Source of the DNA: Rhizorhabdus phycosphaerae
Lineage (GTDB): Bacteria; Pseudomonadota; Alphaproteobacteria; Sphingomonadales; Sphingomonadaceae
Reading direction: 5' to 3'
Assembly: GCF_011044255.1 (NCBI RefSeq)
Contig: NZ_CP049107.1
Span: forward strand, 1,426,001-1,490,000
Length of the DNA stretch: 64,000 nt
Positions 7,554 to 16,351 of the stretch are shown here, in pieces. The position numbers were made by a program, and so were the translations under genes. Position 1 is the stretch's first letter; each line of letters opens with the position of its first letter. Under the pieces are notes generated by a model. It had not been told where the DNA came from. It worked only from the letters and a program-made list of their open reading frames with translations, and searched no databases.

Positions 7554-9919
7554 CGTTCACCCGCGCGGCTGTCCGGTCGCCCTGGCAGCGCAAAGGCCAC
7601 CAGATAATCACCGCGCTTCGTGCGCAGCGATCCATGGCCTCCCGCAACGATTGCGATCATCTGGCGACCGTCGCGCGCAGCATAGCTGATCGGATTTGCC
7701 TGCCCGCCAGCCGGAAGGTCATGTTGCCACAACAGGCGCCCGGTGCGGGTTTCGAAGCCCCGAATGCGCGCGTCCGTGGTGGCGGCGATGAACGTCATCC
7801 CTCCGCCCGTGGTGACCGCGCCGCCGAGGTTGAAGATCCCCACCGGAAGCGCGAGGCCGAAGGGCGCGTTGCCGCTGCTGTCGCCGAACGGCCGCTGCCA
7901 GAGCAAGCGCCGGGCCCGCAGGTCCACTCCGGCGATCCGGCCCCAGGGCGGGGCGAGGCAGGGAAAGCCGATCGGCGACAGGAAGGGCCGAAGCCGCAGA
8001 CCGAAGGGCGTTCCGGCCATCGGCATCGGCGGCATCGGTCCGCTCTGCTTCGCGCGACCGGCATCCGGATCATAAGGCGCGGCTCCCTCCGCATCGGCCT
8101 GCGCCCGATCCACCAGTTGCCCGACGAAGGGCATGTTCGAACTGTTCACGATCATGGTCCGGCGCGCAGGATCGATCGCCACCCCGCCCCAGTTGATCGC
8201 GCCGAAGGTCCCCGGCGAGAATAGGAAGGGCTCGCGCGATGGTGGAGTGTAGTCGCCCTCGTAGCGCAACCGCCTGAAGGCAAGCCTGCACAGCAGCATG
8301 TCGACGGGGGTCGCGCCCCACATGGCGCGTTCGGTGATCCGCGGCGGCGCGAAGGACGGCATGCCCGACGAATAGGGCTGCGTCGGCGACGTCTTCTCGC
8401 CAGCAATTGAGGACGGCGGAACGGGCCTCTCTTCCACTGGTGCGAGCGGCCGGCCATCGCGCCGGTCGAGCAGGAAAATCTGCCCGGTTTTGCCAGCGAC
8501 CACCAGCGCGGGGGTGGGCTTCCGTCCCTGCGAGGGCAGGTCGACCAGCGCTGGCTGGGCCGGCATGTCATAGTCCCACAGGTCGTGGTGGACGGCCTGG
8601 AAGGACCAGCGCACTGCACCGGTTGCCGCGTCGAGTGCGACGAGGGAGGTGCCGTAGCGCTCGGCCGCCTCGGTGCGGAGCGCGCCGTAGAAGTCCGGCG
8701 AGCTGTTGCCGGTCGGCACATAGACGAGACCCAGCGCTGGATCGGCGGTGAACAGCGCCCAGGCATTGGGGTTGCCGGCCGAGAAGAGGCCATCCCTGTC
8801 GCCGGGACCGGCCCTACCCGTCGCGCCGGCATCCCAGACCCAGCGCAATGCACCGGTGCGAACGTCATAGGCCCGCACGACGCTGCGCGCCGGATCGAGC
8901 CGCTGATTGTCGATGACATAGCCGCCGACCACGGCCAGATCGCCGATGATCGCAGGCGGCGAGGTCCCGTAATAATAGCCATCGAAGCGCGTCGAGACGC
9001 CCTTCAGCAGATCGACGCTGCCATCGCTGCCGAAGCTGCGACAGGTCCGCCCGGTCGCGGCGTCGACCGCAATCAGCCGGGCATCCAGCGTTGCCTCCAG
9101 GATCCGCGACGCGCATTCTCCCGCGTCGGCACTCGCATGGTGCGAAACGCCGCGACAGACGATCGAGAAGGCCTTGCTGGCGTTCACCTTCGGATCGTGA
9201 CGCCAGATTTGTCGCCCGGTTGAACCATCGACGGCGAAGATGCGGTTACGCGGGTCGCAGAGATAGAGGGTGCCGTCGATGGCGAGCGGCGTGGCGGTGA
9301 AGCGGCTGTTGTTGCCGAGGTCGTCGATACCGCCCGTCCGGAAGGTCCAGGCGCGCGTGAGGCTGCCCGCATTGGCGGGGGTGATCTGAGCGAGCGGGCT
9401 GTGGCGGTCGCCCTTCCACCCCCCGCCATAATTGGGCCAGTCGCCCTTTCCGACCGGAGCAAAAGCAGCTGCGGGTCGTGCCGATGAGGGCGCAGGCTCG
9501 CGGATCAACGCCCATCCGCCGCTCAGCAATGCCATCGCCCCGACCGCGATCCAGAGTGGCGCCCAGCGGCTCCTCGGTTCCCAGGTCATCGGCTTGAGCC
9601 AGAACGCAACCCCGCTGAGAGGCACGAGCAGCACGAGCGGCGCGGCGGTGCGCGCGATCAGGCCCCAAGGCTGGGCTCCGACCTCCCATAGGGCCCAGGC
9701 GATCGTGCCGAGGCAGAGCAGGACGTAAAGCCAGTAGCCGCGCCGGTCGCGTCGCGCGATCAGCATGGCCGAAAAGAGCAGGACGATGCCCGCCATGGCA
9801 TAATAAGGCGAGCCGCCCAGCCAGAGCAGTTGCACACCGAACCAGCAAAGTGCCGCCCCGACCAGCCCGAACAGCGCGGCGTGCAGGGTGATGATCGACA
9901 GACGCAACGCGGCGGGCAT
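7538..9919 (-). CDS. membrane-bound PQQ-dependent dehydrogenase (glucose/quinate/shikimate type)
   Basis: A 793-residue protein with about five N-terminal membrane helices (first 130 residues) followed by a periplasmic eight-bladed propeller containing GDWPNYGGGWKGDRHSPL, NPNAWALFTADP and YVPTGNSSPDFYG, as in the membrane glucose/quinate dehydrogenase family. Members oxidise sugars, quinate or polyols in the periplasm and pass electrons to ubiquinone. A GTG at 9937 could add six residues, but AAAGGAAG sits six bases before ATG 9919, which decides the start. No PQQ synthesis genes are in the window. The substrate cannot be assigned from sequence. Confidence 0.88.
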   Translation of the reverse strand: MPAALRLSIITLHAALFGLVGAALCWFGVQLLWLGGSPYYAMAGIVLLFSAMLIARRDRRGYWLYVLLCLGTIAWALWEVGAQPWGLIARTAAPLVLLVPLSGVAFWLKPMTWEPRSRWAPLWIAVGAMALLSGGWALIREPAPSSARPAAAFAPVGKGDWPNYGGGWKGDRHSPLAQITPANAGSLTRAWTFRTGGIDDLGNNSRFTATPLAIDGTLYLCDPRNRIFAVDGSTGRQIWRHDPKVNASKAFSIVCRGVSHHASADAGECASRILEATLDARLIAVDAATGRTCRSFGSDGSVDLLKGVSTRFDGYYYGTSPPAIIGDLAVVGGYVIDNQRLDPARSVVRAYDVRTGALRWVWDAGATGRAGPGDRDGLFSAGNPNAWALFTADPALGLVYVPTGNSSPDFYGALRTEAAERYGTSLVALDAATGAVRWSFQAVHHDLWDYDMPAQPALVDLPSQGRKPTPALVVAGKTGQIFLLDRRDGRPLAPVEERPVPPSSIAGEKTSPTQPYSSGMPSFAPPRITERAMWGATPVDMLLCRLAFRRLRYEGDYTPPSREPFLFSPGTFGAINWGGVAIDPARRTMIVNSSNMPFVGQLVDRAQADAEGAAPYDPDAGRAKQSGPMPPMPMAGTPFGLRLRPFLSPIGFPCLAPPWGRIAGVDLRARRLLWQRPFGDSSGNAPFGLALPVGIFNLGGAVTTGGGMTFIAATTDARIRGFETRTGRLLWQHDLPAGGQANPISYAARDGRQMIAIVAGGHGSLRTKRGDYLVAFALPGRPDSRAGERQRGR

Positions 9920-9961
9920 CGGTCTTCCTTTCGGCACTAGCGCCCATCCGGGCTCACGAGA

Positions 9962-11185
9962 TCAGATCGTCATCGGCACCATCTCGCGCGCCAGCAGGCC
10001 CAACCGCCGGATACCTTCCGATGCGGCTTCCGACGGGATCATCGAGAAGCTGAGGCGGAACCGGTTGGTTTGGGGCTGCACATTCTCCGCCCGGGCCGGA
10101 TAGAAGGCAGCGCCGGAGATGATCGACACCGAATGCTCCATCAGCGCCCGTTCCGCGAAGCGGGTCGCATCGACGCCGTCGGGCAGGGTTCCCCAGACAT
10201 AGAGGCCGCCTTCGGGGCGGGTCCACGACACGCCCTGGGGCATGTGGCGATCGAGCGCTGCCACCATCGAGTCCAGCCGCTCGCGATACACGGTGCAGGC
10301 GGTCCCGATCGCGCCGTCGAGCGACGTTCGGATCACCTCGAGCAACAGCATCTGGTTGAGCGCGCTGGTCGCAAGATCGCTCGCCTGCTTGATCAGCACG
10401 AGCTTGCGGATCGCCTCGCGCGGTCCCGAGATCCAGCCGATCCGCAGCGACGGGGCGATCGTCTTGGAAAAGGTGCCCGTGTGCAGCACCGGGACCTTCT
10501 CGATATCGCCATAGCGGCGCAGGGCGAGCGTCAGAAGCGAAGGGATCGCCTCGCCCTCGTAGCGCAGCTGCTCGTAGCAGCCGTCCTCGACGATGATCAT
10601 GCCGGTAGCGTCGGCCAGATCGAGCAGCTTTTCCCGATCCGCCAGCGACATAGTGGTCCCGGTCGGATTGCGGAAATCGGGCCCGACATAACAGAATTTG
10701 GCACCCGACAAGGTCGCCGCATTCCAGTCCGCTGCGTCCTCCGGCAGTCCGAGATAACGCGGTTCATAGGCGTCGAAGGCGCGCAGGGCGCCGATGAAGC
10801 TCGGAATTTCGACCATGGCCTTGTCGCCTGGCGACAGCAGCAGCTTGGCGATGAAGTCGAGCCCCTGCTGCGAGCCATTGGTGATCACGACATTGTCGAT
10901 CCCGCACGCTGCGGCTCCCTCGCTCGACTGGTCCGCGATCCACTGGCGCAGCGGCGCATAACCCTCGCTCGGCGCATATTGCAGCGCAGTGCGCGCAAGA
11001 GCGCGATCCGACCAGATACGGTCCGACGCCTCCCGCAGGGCCGCATAGGGAAAGATCTCGGGATCAGGCAGCCCACCGCCAAGATGGATGATCTGCCGCG
11101 CATCCAGAAGCTTCATCCGCTCCCGAATGTCCGACGCGACGACCCCCGCCATGCGGGTGGCATATAGCGAATCCCAGTCCGGCAT
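9962..11185 (-). CDS. PLP-dependent class I/II aminotransferase
   Basis: A 407-residue fold-type I PLP enzyme. Landmarks are the GGGLPDP start loop (36-42), NPTG (173-176), Asp201 that contacts the pyridine nitrogen, and the Schiff-base Lys241 in HTGTFSKTIAPSLRIGW. The overall look is that of LysN/2-aminoadipate or MocR-type stand-alone aminotransferases, without a DNA-binding domain. GGAGAGG is placed well before ATG 11185. It lies between the PQQ dehydrogenase and the P450 on the same strand, so it may be part of a leftward transcript. The amino donor and acceptor are unknown. Confidence 0.88.
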   Translation of the reverse strand: MPDWDSLYATRMAGVVASDIRERMKLLDARQIIHLGGGLPDPEIFPYAALREASDRIWSDRALARTALQYAPSEGYAPLRQWIADQSSEGAAACGIDNVVITNGSQQGLDFIAKLLLSPGDKAMVEIPSFIGALRAFDAYEPRYLGLPEDAADWNAATLSGAKFCYVGPDFRNPTGTTMSLADREKLLDLADATGMIIVEDGCYEQLRYEGEAIPSLLTLALRRYGDIEKVPVLHTGTFSKTIAPSLRIGWISGPREAIRKLVLIKQASDLATSALNQMLLLEVIRTSLDGAIGTACTVYRERLDSMVAALDRHMPQGVSWTRPEGGLYVWGTLPDGVDATRFAERALMEHSVSIISGAAFYPARAENVQPQTNRFRLSFSMIPSEAASEGIRRLGLLAREMVPMTI

Positions 11186-11306
11186 CGGACGGCCCCTCTC
11201 CTGCTTTTTTCTGTTCCCCGATGGTGTCGTCAGGGGACACGAGCATGTCCAGTCGGGAAGCCGTCCCGATCCTTGCTATCGCGAGATCGCTGCGCCGGAG
11301 CCGGGT

Positions 11307-12563
11307 TCAGGCATCGATCTTCACCGGCATGCGCTTGATCCCGCCGACGAAGTTCGACCTGAGGCGGCTGACCGGACCCGCGAGATTGAGGTGCGGGAAG
11401 CGAGCAAGGATTTCGGTCAGGACCGCGCGCAGCTCGATCCGGGCAAGGTCGTTGCCCAGACAGCTGTGCCGCCCGAAGCCGAAGGTGAGATGGCGGTTCG
11501 GCTTGCGCGTGAAATCGAGATCGAAGGGGCGCTCGAACACGCTCTCGTCGCGGTTCGCCGAGGGGTAGAACATCACGACCTTCTCGCCCTCGCGCACGGT
11601 CTGGCCGGCGATGTCGATGTCGCGCGTCGCGGTACGCGCCATGTAGACGATCGGGGTGACCCAGCGCAGCAGTTCCTCGACCGCCGGGACCATCAGCGAC
11701 GGATCGGTGGTCAACTGATGCCGCGCCTCCGGATGCTCGATCAGCGCCAGCATCGCACCGCTCGTCGCGTTGCGCGTGGTCTCGTTGCCGGCGATCGCCA
11801 GCAGGAAGCAGAAACCCAAAATCTCCATGTCGTTCAGCGGCGTTCCGTCGATCCGCGCCTCGACCAGCAGGCTGACCAGATCCTCGCGCGGTGCCACGCG
11901 GCGCTGCGCGATGAAGCGGGCGAAATAGCCGAACATGCCCTGCTGCGCCGCGACAATCGCCTCGCGGGGGAGGTCGACGTCGCCATATTCCGGATCCTCA
12001 CTGCCGATGACGGCGTTGCTCCACTCGTACATCTGGTCGCGGTCGTCGGTGGGAACGCCCAGCAGCTCGAGGATGACGTCGAGCGGCAGGCGCATCGCGA
12101 TGGCGTCGACGAAATCGATCACCTGCTCGCCCTTGGTCGCCGCCGTGACGCGCGCGGCCGCGACGTCGTTGGCGATCTGGCTGCACCGCTCGATGATGTG
12201 CGCTTCGAGCGCGCGCATCACGCTCGGCTTGAACCGTTCACGCAGGATCATGCGATATTTATGATGCTCGGGCGGGTCCATGGTGAGCATCAGCGGAACG
12301 CGCGGGCCGCCGCCCTCGACCTCCTGGTCCTTGCGCAGGATCGTTACGCCCGGGCTGCTGATGAAATTGTCGCTGTCCTTCCCGATCGCGGTGATGTCGT
12401 CATAGCGCGCGAGCGCCCAGAAGGGCTGGCGGATGCCGTCTTCATGCCAGGCGATCGGCCGGTCGCGCCGCATCTCTGTCCAGATATCATGGGGATAGCC
12501 GTGGCTCGCGAAGCGATCGGGATCGAACAGGGCCGGGTCGGCCAGCGGACGGGAGTCGGTCAT
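11307..12563 (-). CDS. cytochrome P450, CYP125/CYP142-like
   Basis: A 418-residue soluble bacterial P450. The I-helix oxygen motif AGNETT is at 258-263, ExxR at 297-300 (ELLR), and the heme loop FGFGRHSCLG at 361-370 with ligand Cys368. The stretches AGNETTRNATSG and KVVMFYPSANRDESVF resemble the mycobacterial steroid side-chain hydroxylases CYP125/CYP142/CYP124, which oxidise terminal methyl groups of sterols and branched lipids. The subfamily call is by eye. It needs a ferredoxin and reductase, neither of which is in the window. It is transcribed divergently from a TetR gene, with an inverted repeat between them. Confidence 0.9.
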   Translation of the reverse strand: MTDSRPLADPALFDPDRFASHGYPHDIWTEMRRDRPIAWHEDGIRQPFWALARYDDITAIGKDSDNFISSPGVTILRKDQEVEGGGPRVPLMLTMDPPEHHKYRMILRERFKPSVMRALEAHIIERCSQIANDVAAARVTAATKGEQVIDFVDAIAMRLPLDVILELLGVPTDDRDQMYEWSNAVIGSEDPEYGDVDLPREAIVAAQQGMFGYFARFIAQRRVAPREDLVSLLVEARIDGTPLNDMEILGFCFLLAIAGNETTRNATSGAMLALIEHPEARHQLTTDPSLMVPAVEELLRWVTPIVYMARTATRDIDIAGQTVREGEKVVMFYPSANRDESVFERPFDLDFTRKPNRHLTFGFGRHSCLGNDLARIELRAVLTEILARFPHLNLAGPVSRLRSNFVGGIKRMPVKIDA

Positions 12564-12576
12564 CGGAGCATCCTCT

Positions 12577-12620
12577 TAGTGAACGATGGCTAACTAGCGT
12601 TTTCGAACCGGCTCCGCTAG
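12577..12620. promoter_or_regulatory. candidate TetR operator region between P450 and tetR
   Basis: Two overlapping dyads occupy the 66-base gap. TAGTGA (12577-12582) and TAACTA (12591-12596) form an imperfect 5-of-6 dyad of TetR size. CTAGCG (12594-12599) and CGCTAG (12615-12620) form a perfect 6-bp dyad with a 15-base spacer. Their place between divergent P450 and tetR starts fits autoregulation with P450 control. Confidence 0.45.
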
Positions 12621-12629
12621 GGGGTCTCT

Positions 12630-13217
12630 ATGACCGACGAAAATGTGCCGCCGAACTCTGCCGCACGGCGTACGCGGATGACCCGGGAGGCGCGCCGGGC
12701 ACTGATCCTGTCGGCGGCATCCGAGATGTTCCAGAAACATGGCTATGCCGCCGCGAGCATCGACGCGATCGCGCTTGCCTCGGGTATCAGCGGCCCCGCC
12801 ATCTACCGCTACTTCAGCCGCAAGACCGAAATCCTGGTCGCGCTGCTGGAATCCGCCGCAAGCGACGCCATCGGGGCGATCGAAACAGCCGCGGGCGATG
12901 GCGCGATGACGATCGACCTGATCGCCGACGTGCTTGTCGATCGTGCGTTGCGCGAGGGTGCGGTTATCGGCCTGCTCCAGGCCAGCATCATCGACATGGA
13001 CGAAGCAGACCGCTCGCAGCTCGATCAGGTCCGCCGTTCGCTGGTTGGAAGGCTGGCAGCGCTCCTTGCCGGCGTGCGCAGCTCGATCCCGGCCGACCAG
13101 GCGCGGACGCACATCGAGGCGGCGCTGGCCATCGTCGGCCAGTTCGCCCGGCGCAGTCCCGATGCGGCCGAGGTCGACCGCATGAGACCGATATTGCGCG
13201 CCGTGCTTGCGGCCTGA
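12630..13217 (+). CDS. TetR-family transcriptional regulator
   Basis: A 195-residue TetR regulator. An N-terminal tail rich in Arg leads into the helix-turn-helix ASIDAIALASGISGPAIYRYFSRKTEIL (about residues 47-75), typical in place and sequence, followed by an all-helical ligand domain. The start ATG 12630 is preceded by GGGGG. Divergent orientation to the P450 gene and the dyads in the gap suggest it represses the P450 and itself until a ligand, possibly a CoA thioester or the P450 substrate, binds. The target is inferred. Confidence 0.9.
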   Translation: MTDENVPPNSAARRTRMTREARRALILSAASEMFQKHGYAAASIDAIALASGISGPAIYRYFSRKTEILVALLESAASDAIGAIETAAGDGAMTIDLIADVLVDRALREGAVIGLLQASIIDMDEADRSQLDQVRRSLVGRLAALLAGVRSSIPADQARTHIEAALAIVGQFARRSPDAAEVDRMRPILRAVLAA

Positions 13218-13223
13218 TCCGGA

Positions 13224-14246
13224 TCAGGCCTCGGTCGGCTCCGCCAGCCGTTCGCGGACCAGCTCGACGAAATTGCCCACCAGCGCTGAGCCATTGGCCG
13301 AAGACCACAGCATCGACAGCGGCAGCGGCAGATCCAGGTCGACGATGTCGCGCAGTACGATGCCCGGCGGCGTCCGGTCCGGACGCGCGGCCGTAACCAC
13401 GCCCAGCCCGATCCGCGCCGCCGCCAACTCATAGGCGATATCGACCGCCATGACCTCGACCGCGATATTGGGCGAAACGCCCTGCGCATCGAAGGCGGCG
13501 ATCATCCGGTCGAACAGGCGCGGCGAGACGTGCCTTGCAGGCCACAGGAGCGGCTCGCCGGCAATGTCCCTCAGCCGCACATGCGGCAATGCCGCGAGCG
13601 GGTGATCGTCGGGGAGCGCCAGCACGAACTTGTCCTCGCCCATCGCCAGCGAATGGAACTGGTCGCGGTCGCTGCTCTCGTCGATGACGAAGGCGACATC
13701 GATCTCCCCCGCGCCGAGCCGCGACCGCTGGGCATCGGAGGGCAGCGGAAAGGCGCGCAGGTCGACATCGGGATAGCGCTTGCGGAAGTCGCGCAGCACC
13801 AGCGGCAATATCGGCCGACGCAGCATCGCTTCGGAGAAAGAGACCCGGATCGTGCCCCGGTCGCCCAGCGCCACGCTCTTCACATGGCGACCCGCTTCCT
13901 CGATCGACATCAATATGCGCCGAACATCCTTGGCAAGCTCGCGCCCCGCCTGGGTGATCGCCACGCCCCGCGCCTGCCGCTCGAACAGCGCGACACCACC
14001 CAGCTCACGCTCCAGATCGGCAATCCGTCGCGACAGCGCCGACTGCGCGATGTTCAGCCGCTCGGCGGCGCGGTGCAGATTCTGCTCCTCGGCCACCGCC
14101 AGGAAGAACGGAAAATGCTTAGCGATGCGCAGGGTCCGCAGCGTCGCGACGCCGCTGGCCATCGCCGGCTGGAGCGACGCAGTGGTCGAGGGCGCGGACG
14201 GAGCGCGCGTTACGGGAGCCGTATCGGCTTCATGATCCTTGTACAT
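13224..14246 (-). CDS. LysR-family transcriptional regulator
   Basis: A 340-residue LysR regulator. An unusual, low-complexity N-terminal tail of about 40 residues (Ala/Thr/Ser/Pro) precedes the winged helix FFLAVAEEQNLHRAAERLNIAQSALSRRIADLERELG, then the inducer-binding domain. ATG 14246 starts four bases after the stop of the upstream small gene, which suggests coupling; an internal ATG at 14162 would remove most of the tail and give a standard length. Neither has a strong ribosome site, so the start is uncertain. The C-terminus abuts the end of tetR. Confidence 0.88.
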   Translation of the reverse strand: MYKDHEADTAPVTRAPSAPSTTASLQPAMASGVATLRTLRIAKHFPFFLAVAEEQNLHRAAERLNIAQSALSRRIADLERELGGVALFERQARGVAITQAGRELAKDVRRILMSIEEAGRHVKSVALGDRGTIRVSFSEAMLRRPILPLVLRDFRKRYPDVDLRAFPLPSDAQRSRLGAGEIDVAFVIDESSDRDQFHSLAMGEDKFVLALPDDHPLAALPHVRLRDIAGEPLLWPARHVSPRLFDRMIAAFDAQGVSPNIAVEVMAVDIAYELAAARIGLGVVTAARPDRTPPGIVLRDIVDLDLPLPLSMLWSSANGSALVGNFVELVRERLAEPTEA

Positions 14247-14250
14247 CGGA

Positions 14251-14556
14251 TCAAGCCAGCGTGACACGGACGACGGCGCGCGTGCGGGCGATCTCGCTCG
14301 ACCGCACGAGAACTTCCACATCGGCGCGGTTGCTACCGCCCAGGTGGCGACCCACGACCGAGGCGGCCAGGGGCTCGCCCATGGCCTCCGCCTGTTCTTC
14401 CTGTAGCGAAACGAGCAGGGCCGACGCCGTTCCCGACCACGAGCGAACCATGTCGCAGATGCGATCGGCGAGCGGTCCCGCCACTCCATCCCGCTCCACG
14501 AGCGGCACCGGCTGTCCAAGACGGACATCGGCGAAACGCAGAATCGATCCCTCCAT
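14251..14556 (-). CDS. small protein of unknown function upstream of lysR
   Basis: A 101-residue protein that I do not recognise. ATG 14556 has an excellent AAGGAGGGG four bases upstream, better than the GTG at 14592. The C-terminal half (about residues 60-101: GRHLGGSNRADVEVLVRSS...TRAVVRVTLA) has the alternating strand pattern and Ala/Val/Arg content of a hotdog thioesterase half, but no catalytic motif is visible, so this is only a suggestion. It is followed by lysR after four bases. The shared palindrome at 14675-14690 lies about 120 bases upstream. Confidence 0.6.
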   Translation of the reverse strand: MEGSILRFADVRLGQPVPLVERDGVAGPLADRICDMVRSWSGTASALLVSLQEEQAEAMGEPLAASVVGRHLGGSNRADVEVLVRSSEIARTRAVVRVTLA

Positions 14557-14674
14557 CAATCCCCTCCTTGCCTGCCCCGTCTGCGGCTGCACCTCGCAGT
14601 TGCGGAGCTCATGCCGGGCGGGGACCTTCCAGAGCCACCCCCGGCCAAAACGCTGATCGCAGCGACAATATCGT

Positions 14675-14690
14675 TATCTTATATAAGATA
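14675..14690. promoter_or_regulatory. perfect 16-bp palindrome TATCTTATATAAGATA
   Basis: A perfect self-complementary 16-mer in the AT-rich gap between the leftward small gene (start 14556) and the rightward nitroreductase (start 14834). The identical 16-mer occurs again at 33018-33033 in front of an amidohydrolase gene. In a GC-rich genome this is unlikely to be chance and is best read as an operator. The GntR gene about 1 kb to the right is a candidate regulator. Confidence 0.7.
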
Positions 14691-14778
14691 GACACAGGCT
14701 GTTCCGCGAGTCAACATCGGCGGATCGGAGCCCCTCACAGCGAGGCGCCGCGCAGGCGGACAGCATGAAATCGGGGGT

Positions 14779-14794
14779 TCTTTACTTATAAAGA
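14779..14794. promoter_or_regulatory. related AT-rich inverted repeat before the nitroreductase gene
   Basis: TCTTTA (14779-14784), CTTA, TAAAGA (14789-14794): a perfect 6-bp dyad about 40 bases before ATG 14834. Its right half (TATAAAGATAG) resembles the right half of the 14675 palindrome with one inserted base. It may be a second, weaker binding site or part of the promoter. Confidence 0.4.
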
Positions 14795-14833
14795 TAGATA
14801 GTACAGAGCATCGCGTGAGAGGAGACTTCATCC

Positions 14834-15415
14834 ATGGCCACCGCCGTCGCTACCGCTATCGACGCCAGCGAACTGCTCGCAACCCGCCGCTCCCCGCTAC
14901 CCGACGCGCTTGTCTCGCCGGGCCCCGACGCGGTCGAAAGCGCAAGGCTGTTCGAAATCGCGCTGCGCGTTCCCGACCATGGCCGGCTTGCACCATGGCG
15001 CCTGATACGCATCGCCGGCGAGAGCAAGGCCCGCTGGGTGGAGCGTCTGATGGCGATCGTCGAAAATCGCGACGATGCCGCAAAGACGCGGGTGAGCACG
15101 CGCAAGCTCGCATCGGCGCCGCTGGCGGTCGTCGTGGTCTCGAAAGCGGTCTCCGGACACAAGGTGCCGGAGTGGGAGCAGTGGCTGTCGGCGGGCGCGG
15201 TCTGCATGAACCTCGTCAACGGCGCGCATGCGCTTGGCTATGGTGCGCAGTGGCTGACCGGCTGGCATGCCTATGATCACGACGCCACCGCGCTGCTCGG
15301 CCTTGCCGACGGCGAGAAGGTTGCTGGAGTCATCCTGATCGGCACCGTCGCCGAACCCGCCGCCCCGCGTCCGCGCGTGTCGGTGGACGACGCGGTGACC
15401 GATCTGGCCCTCTGA
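14834..15415 (+). CDS. nitroreductase-family FMN-dependent oxidoreductase
   Basis: A 193-residue protein of the YdjA-like branch of the nitroreductase fold. It has the N-terminal RRSPLPDAL segment that binds FMN phosphate, PDHGRLAPWRL near residue 50, and WLSAGAVCMNLVNGAHALGYGAQWLTGW. Members bind FMN and use NAD(P)H to reduce nitro groups, quinones or enoyl compounds. GAGAGGAG precedes ATG 14834. It is convergent with the GntR gene. With the LLM monooxygenase and a RibB-type protein nearby it adds to a flavin theme in the cluster. Confidence 0.85.
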   Translation: MATAVATAIDASELLATRRSPLPDALVSPGPDAVESARLFEIALRVPDHGRLAPWRLIRIAGESKARWVERLMAIVENRDDAAKTRVSTRKLASAPLAVVVVSKAVSGHKVPEWEQWLSAGAVCMNLVNGAHALGYGAQWLTGWHAYDHDATALLGLADGEKVAGVILIGTVAEPAAPRPRVSVDDAVTDLAL

Positions 15416-15438
15416 CGATGGCCCCGAGGGGCCGTCGA

Positions 15439-16215
15439 TCAGGGCCGCAGCGAATCCGCGATCACCGTCATGTCGGTATCGAAGCCGTGCCGGCGCTCGC
15501 CGCCGCCGGTATAATGCTCGCGGATGGCACGTTCGGCGGTCAGCGGATCGCCCTCGGCAATGGCGCGGTAGATGCGCTCATGCTCCTGCGCGAGCGAGAG
15601 GCGCACCGAACGATCGGAGAAGGTGCCGTGGACCGACTTGTTGAGCGCGAGTTCGTCGACCTGCGCCGACCACAGCTTCTCCAGCGCGCCCACGACGAGG
15701 CTCATCGTCTCATTGCCGCAGCCCGACACCAGTTCGGTATGAAAGGCGCGTGCGAGACCGATGAACGTGCTGGGATCGTCCACCGCCGCGAGGCTCGCGT
15801 CGATATTGGCGCGGAGCCGGGGCAGGACCGTCGTCGCGCGATCGGTGCGGCGCGCAGCCTGGGCCGCACAGGCGGGTTCGAGAAGACGCATCGCATCGAC
15901 CAGATCGATCAGCGACACCTTGCGTGCCTGCAGGACGAGCCCCAGCATATAGGCGGCGGTCGAGGGCTTCGGCACATGGATCACCGCTCCGCCGACATTG
16001 CCGCGAATGACGGTGATCAGACCTTCGGTCTCAAGGATGCGAAACGCCTCGCGGATGCAGGGCGGGCTGACGCCGAACTCGGTCAGCAACTCGTCCTGCT
16101 TGGGCAGAAGATCGCCGTCGCCGAGCGCCCCGGACAATATGCGCGCGCGAAGCGAGGATGCGACGATCTCCGCGAGACGCGGCTGCCGCAGCCGCTTCTT
16201 GCCCGGTACGGTCAT
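15439..16215 (-). CDS. GntR-family regulator, FadR/FCD subfamily
   Basis: A 258-residue regulator with an N-terminal winged helix (PKQDELLTEFGVSPPCIREAFRILETEGLI) and a C-terminal all-helical FCD domain whose conserved Asp, His and Arg positions usually bind a metal and an organic acid. I start at ATG 16215; the frame can be extended with TTG codons but the added 33 residues look non-coding, and GGAGG lies upstream of 16215, though farther than ideal. It is divergent from the DapA-like gene. FCD regulators bind short AT-rich palindromes, so it is a candidate for the TATCTTATATAAGATA sites. Confidence 0.88.
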   Translation of the reverse strand: MTVPGKKRLRQPRLAEIVASSLRARILSGALGDGDLLPKQDELLTEFGVSPPCIREAFRILETEGLITVIRGNVGGAVIHVPKPSTAAYMLGLVLQARKVSLIDLVDAMRLLEPACAAQAARRTDRATTVLPRLRANIDASLAAVDDPSTFIGLARAFHTELVSGCGNETMSLVVGALEKLWSAQVDELALNKSVHGTFSDRSVRLSLAQEHERIYRAIAEGDPLTAERAIREHYTGGGERRHGFDTDMTVIADSLRP

Positions 16216-16351
16216 ATTCAGGTTCGGTGCCTCCAACTGGTCCGCGCGTCGGGCGCGGAGGGCTCTCCCTCTGCTTATCAGCAATAGGTTTCGTTCCAAT
16301 CTTTGCAACAACAACCGGTACAGCCGTCACAAATAACAGGAGGAGAGGAGC

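Noticed and set aside
15420..15433. GGCCCC-GA-GGGGCC hairpin between the nitroreductase and GntR genes
   Set aside because: The loop is only two bases and there is no T run, so it is not a convincing terminator.
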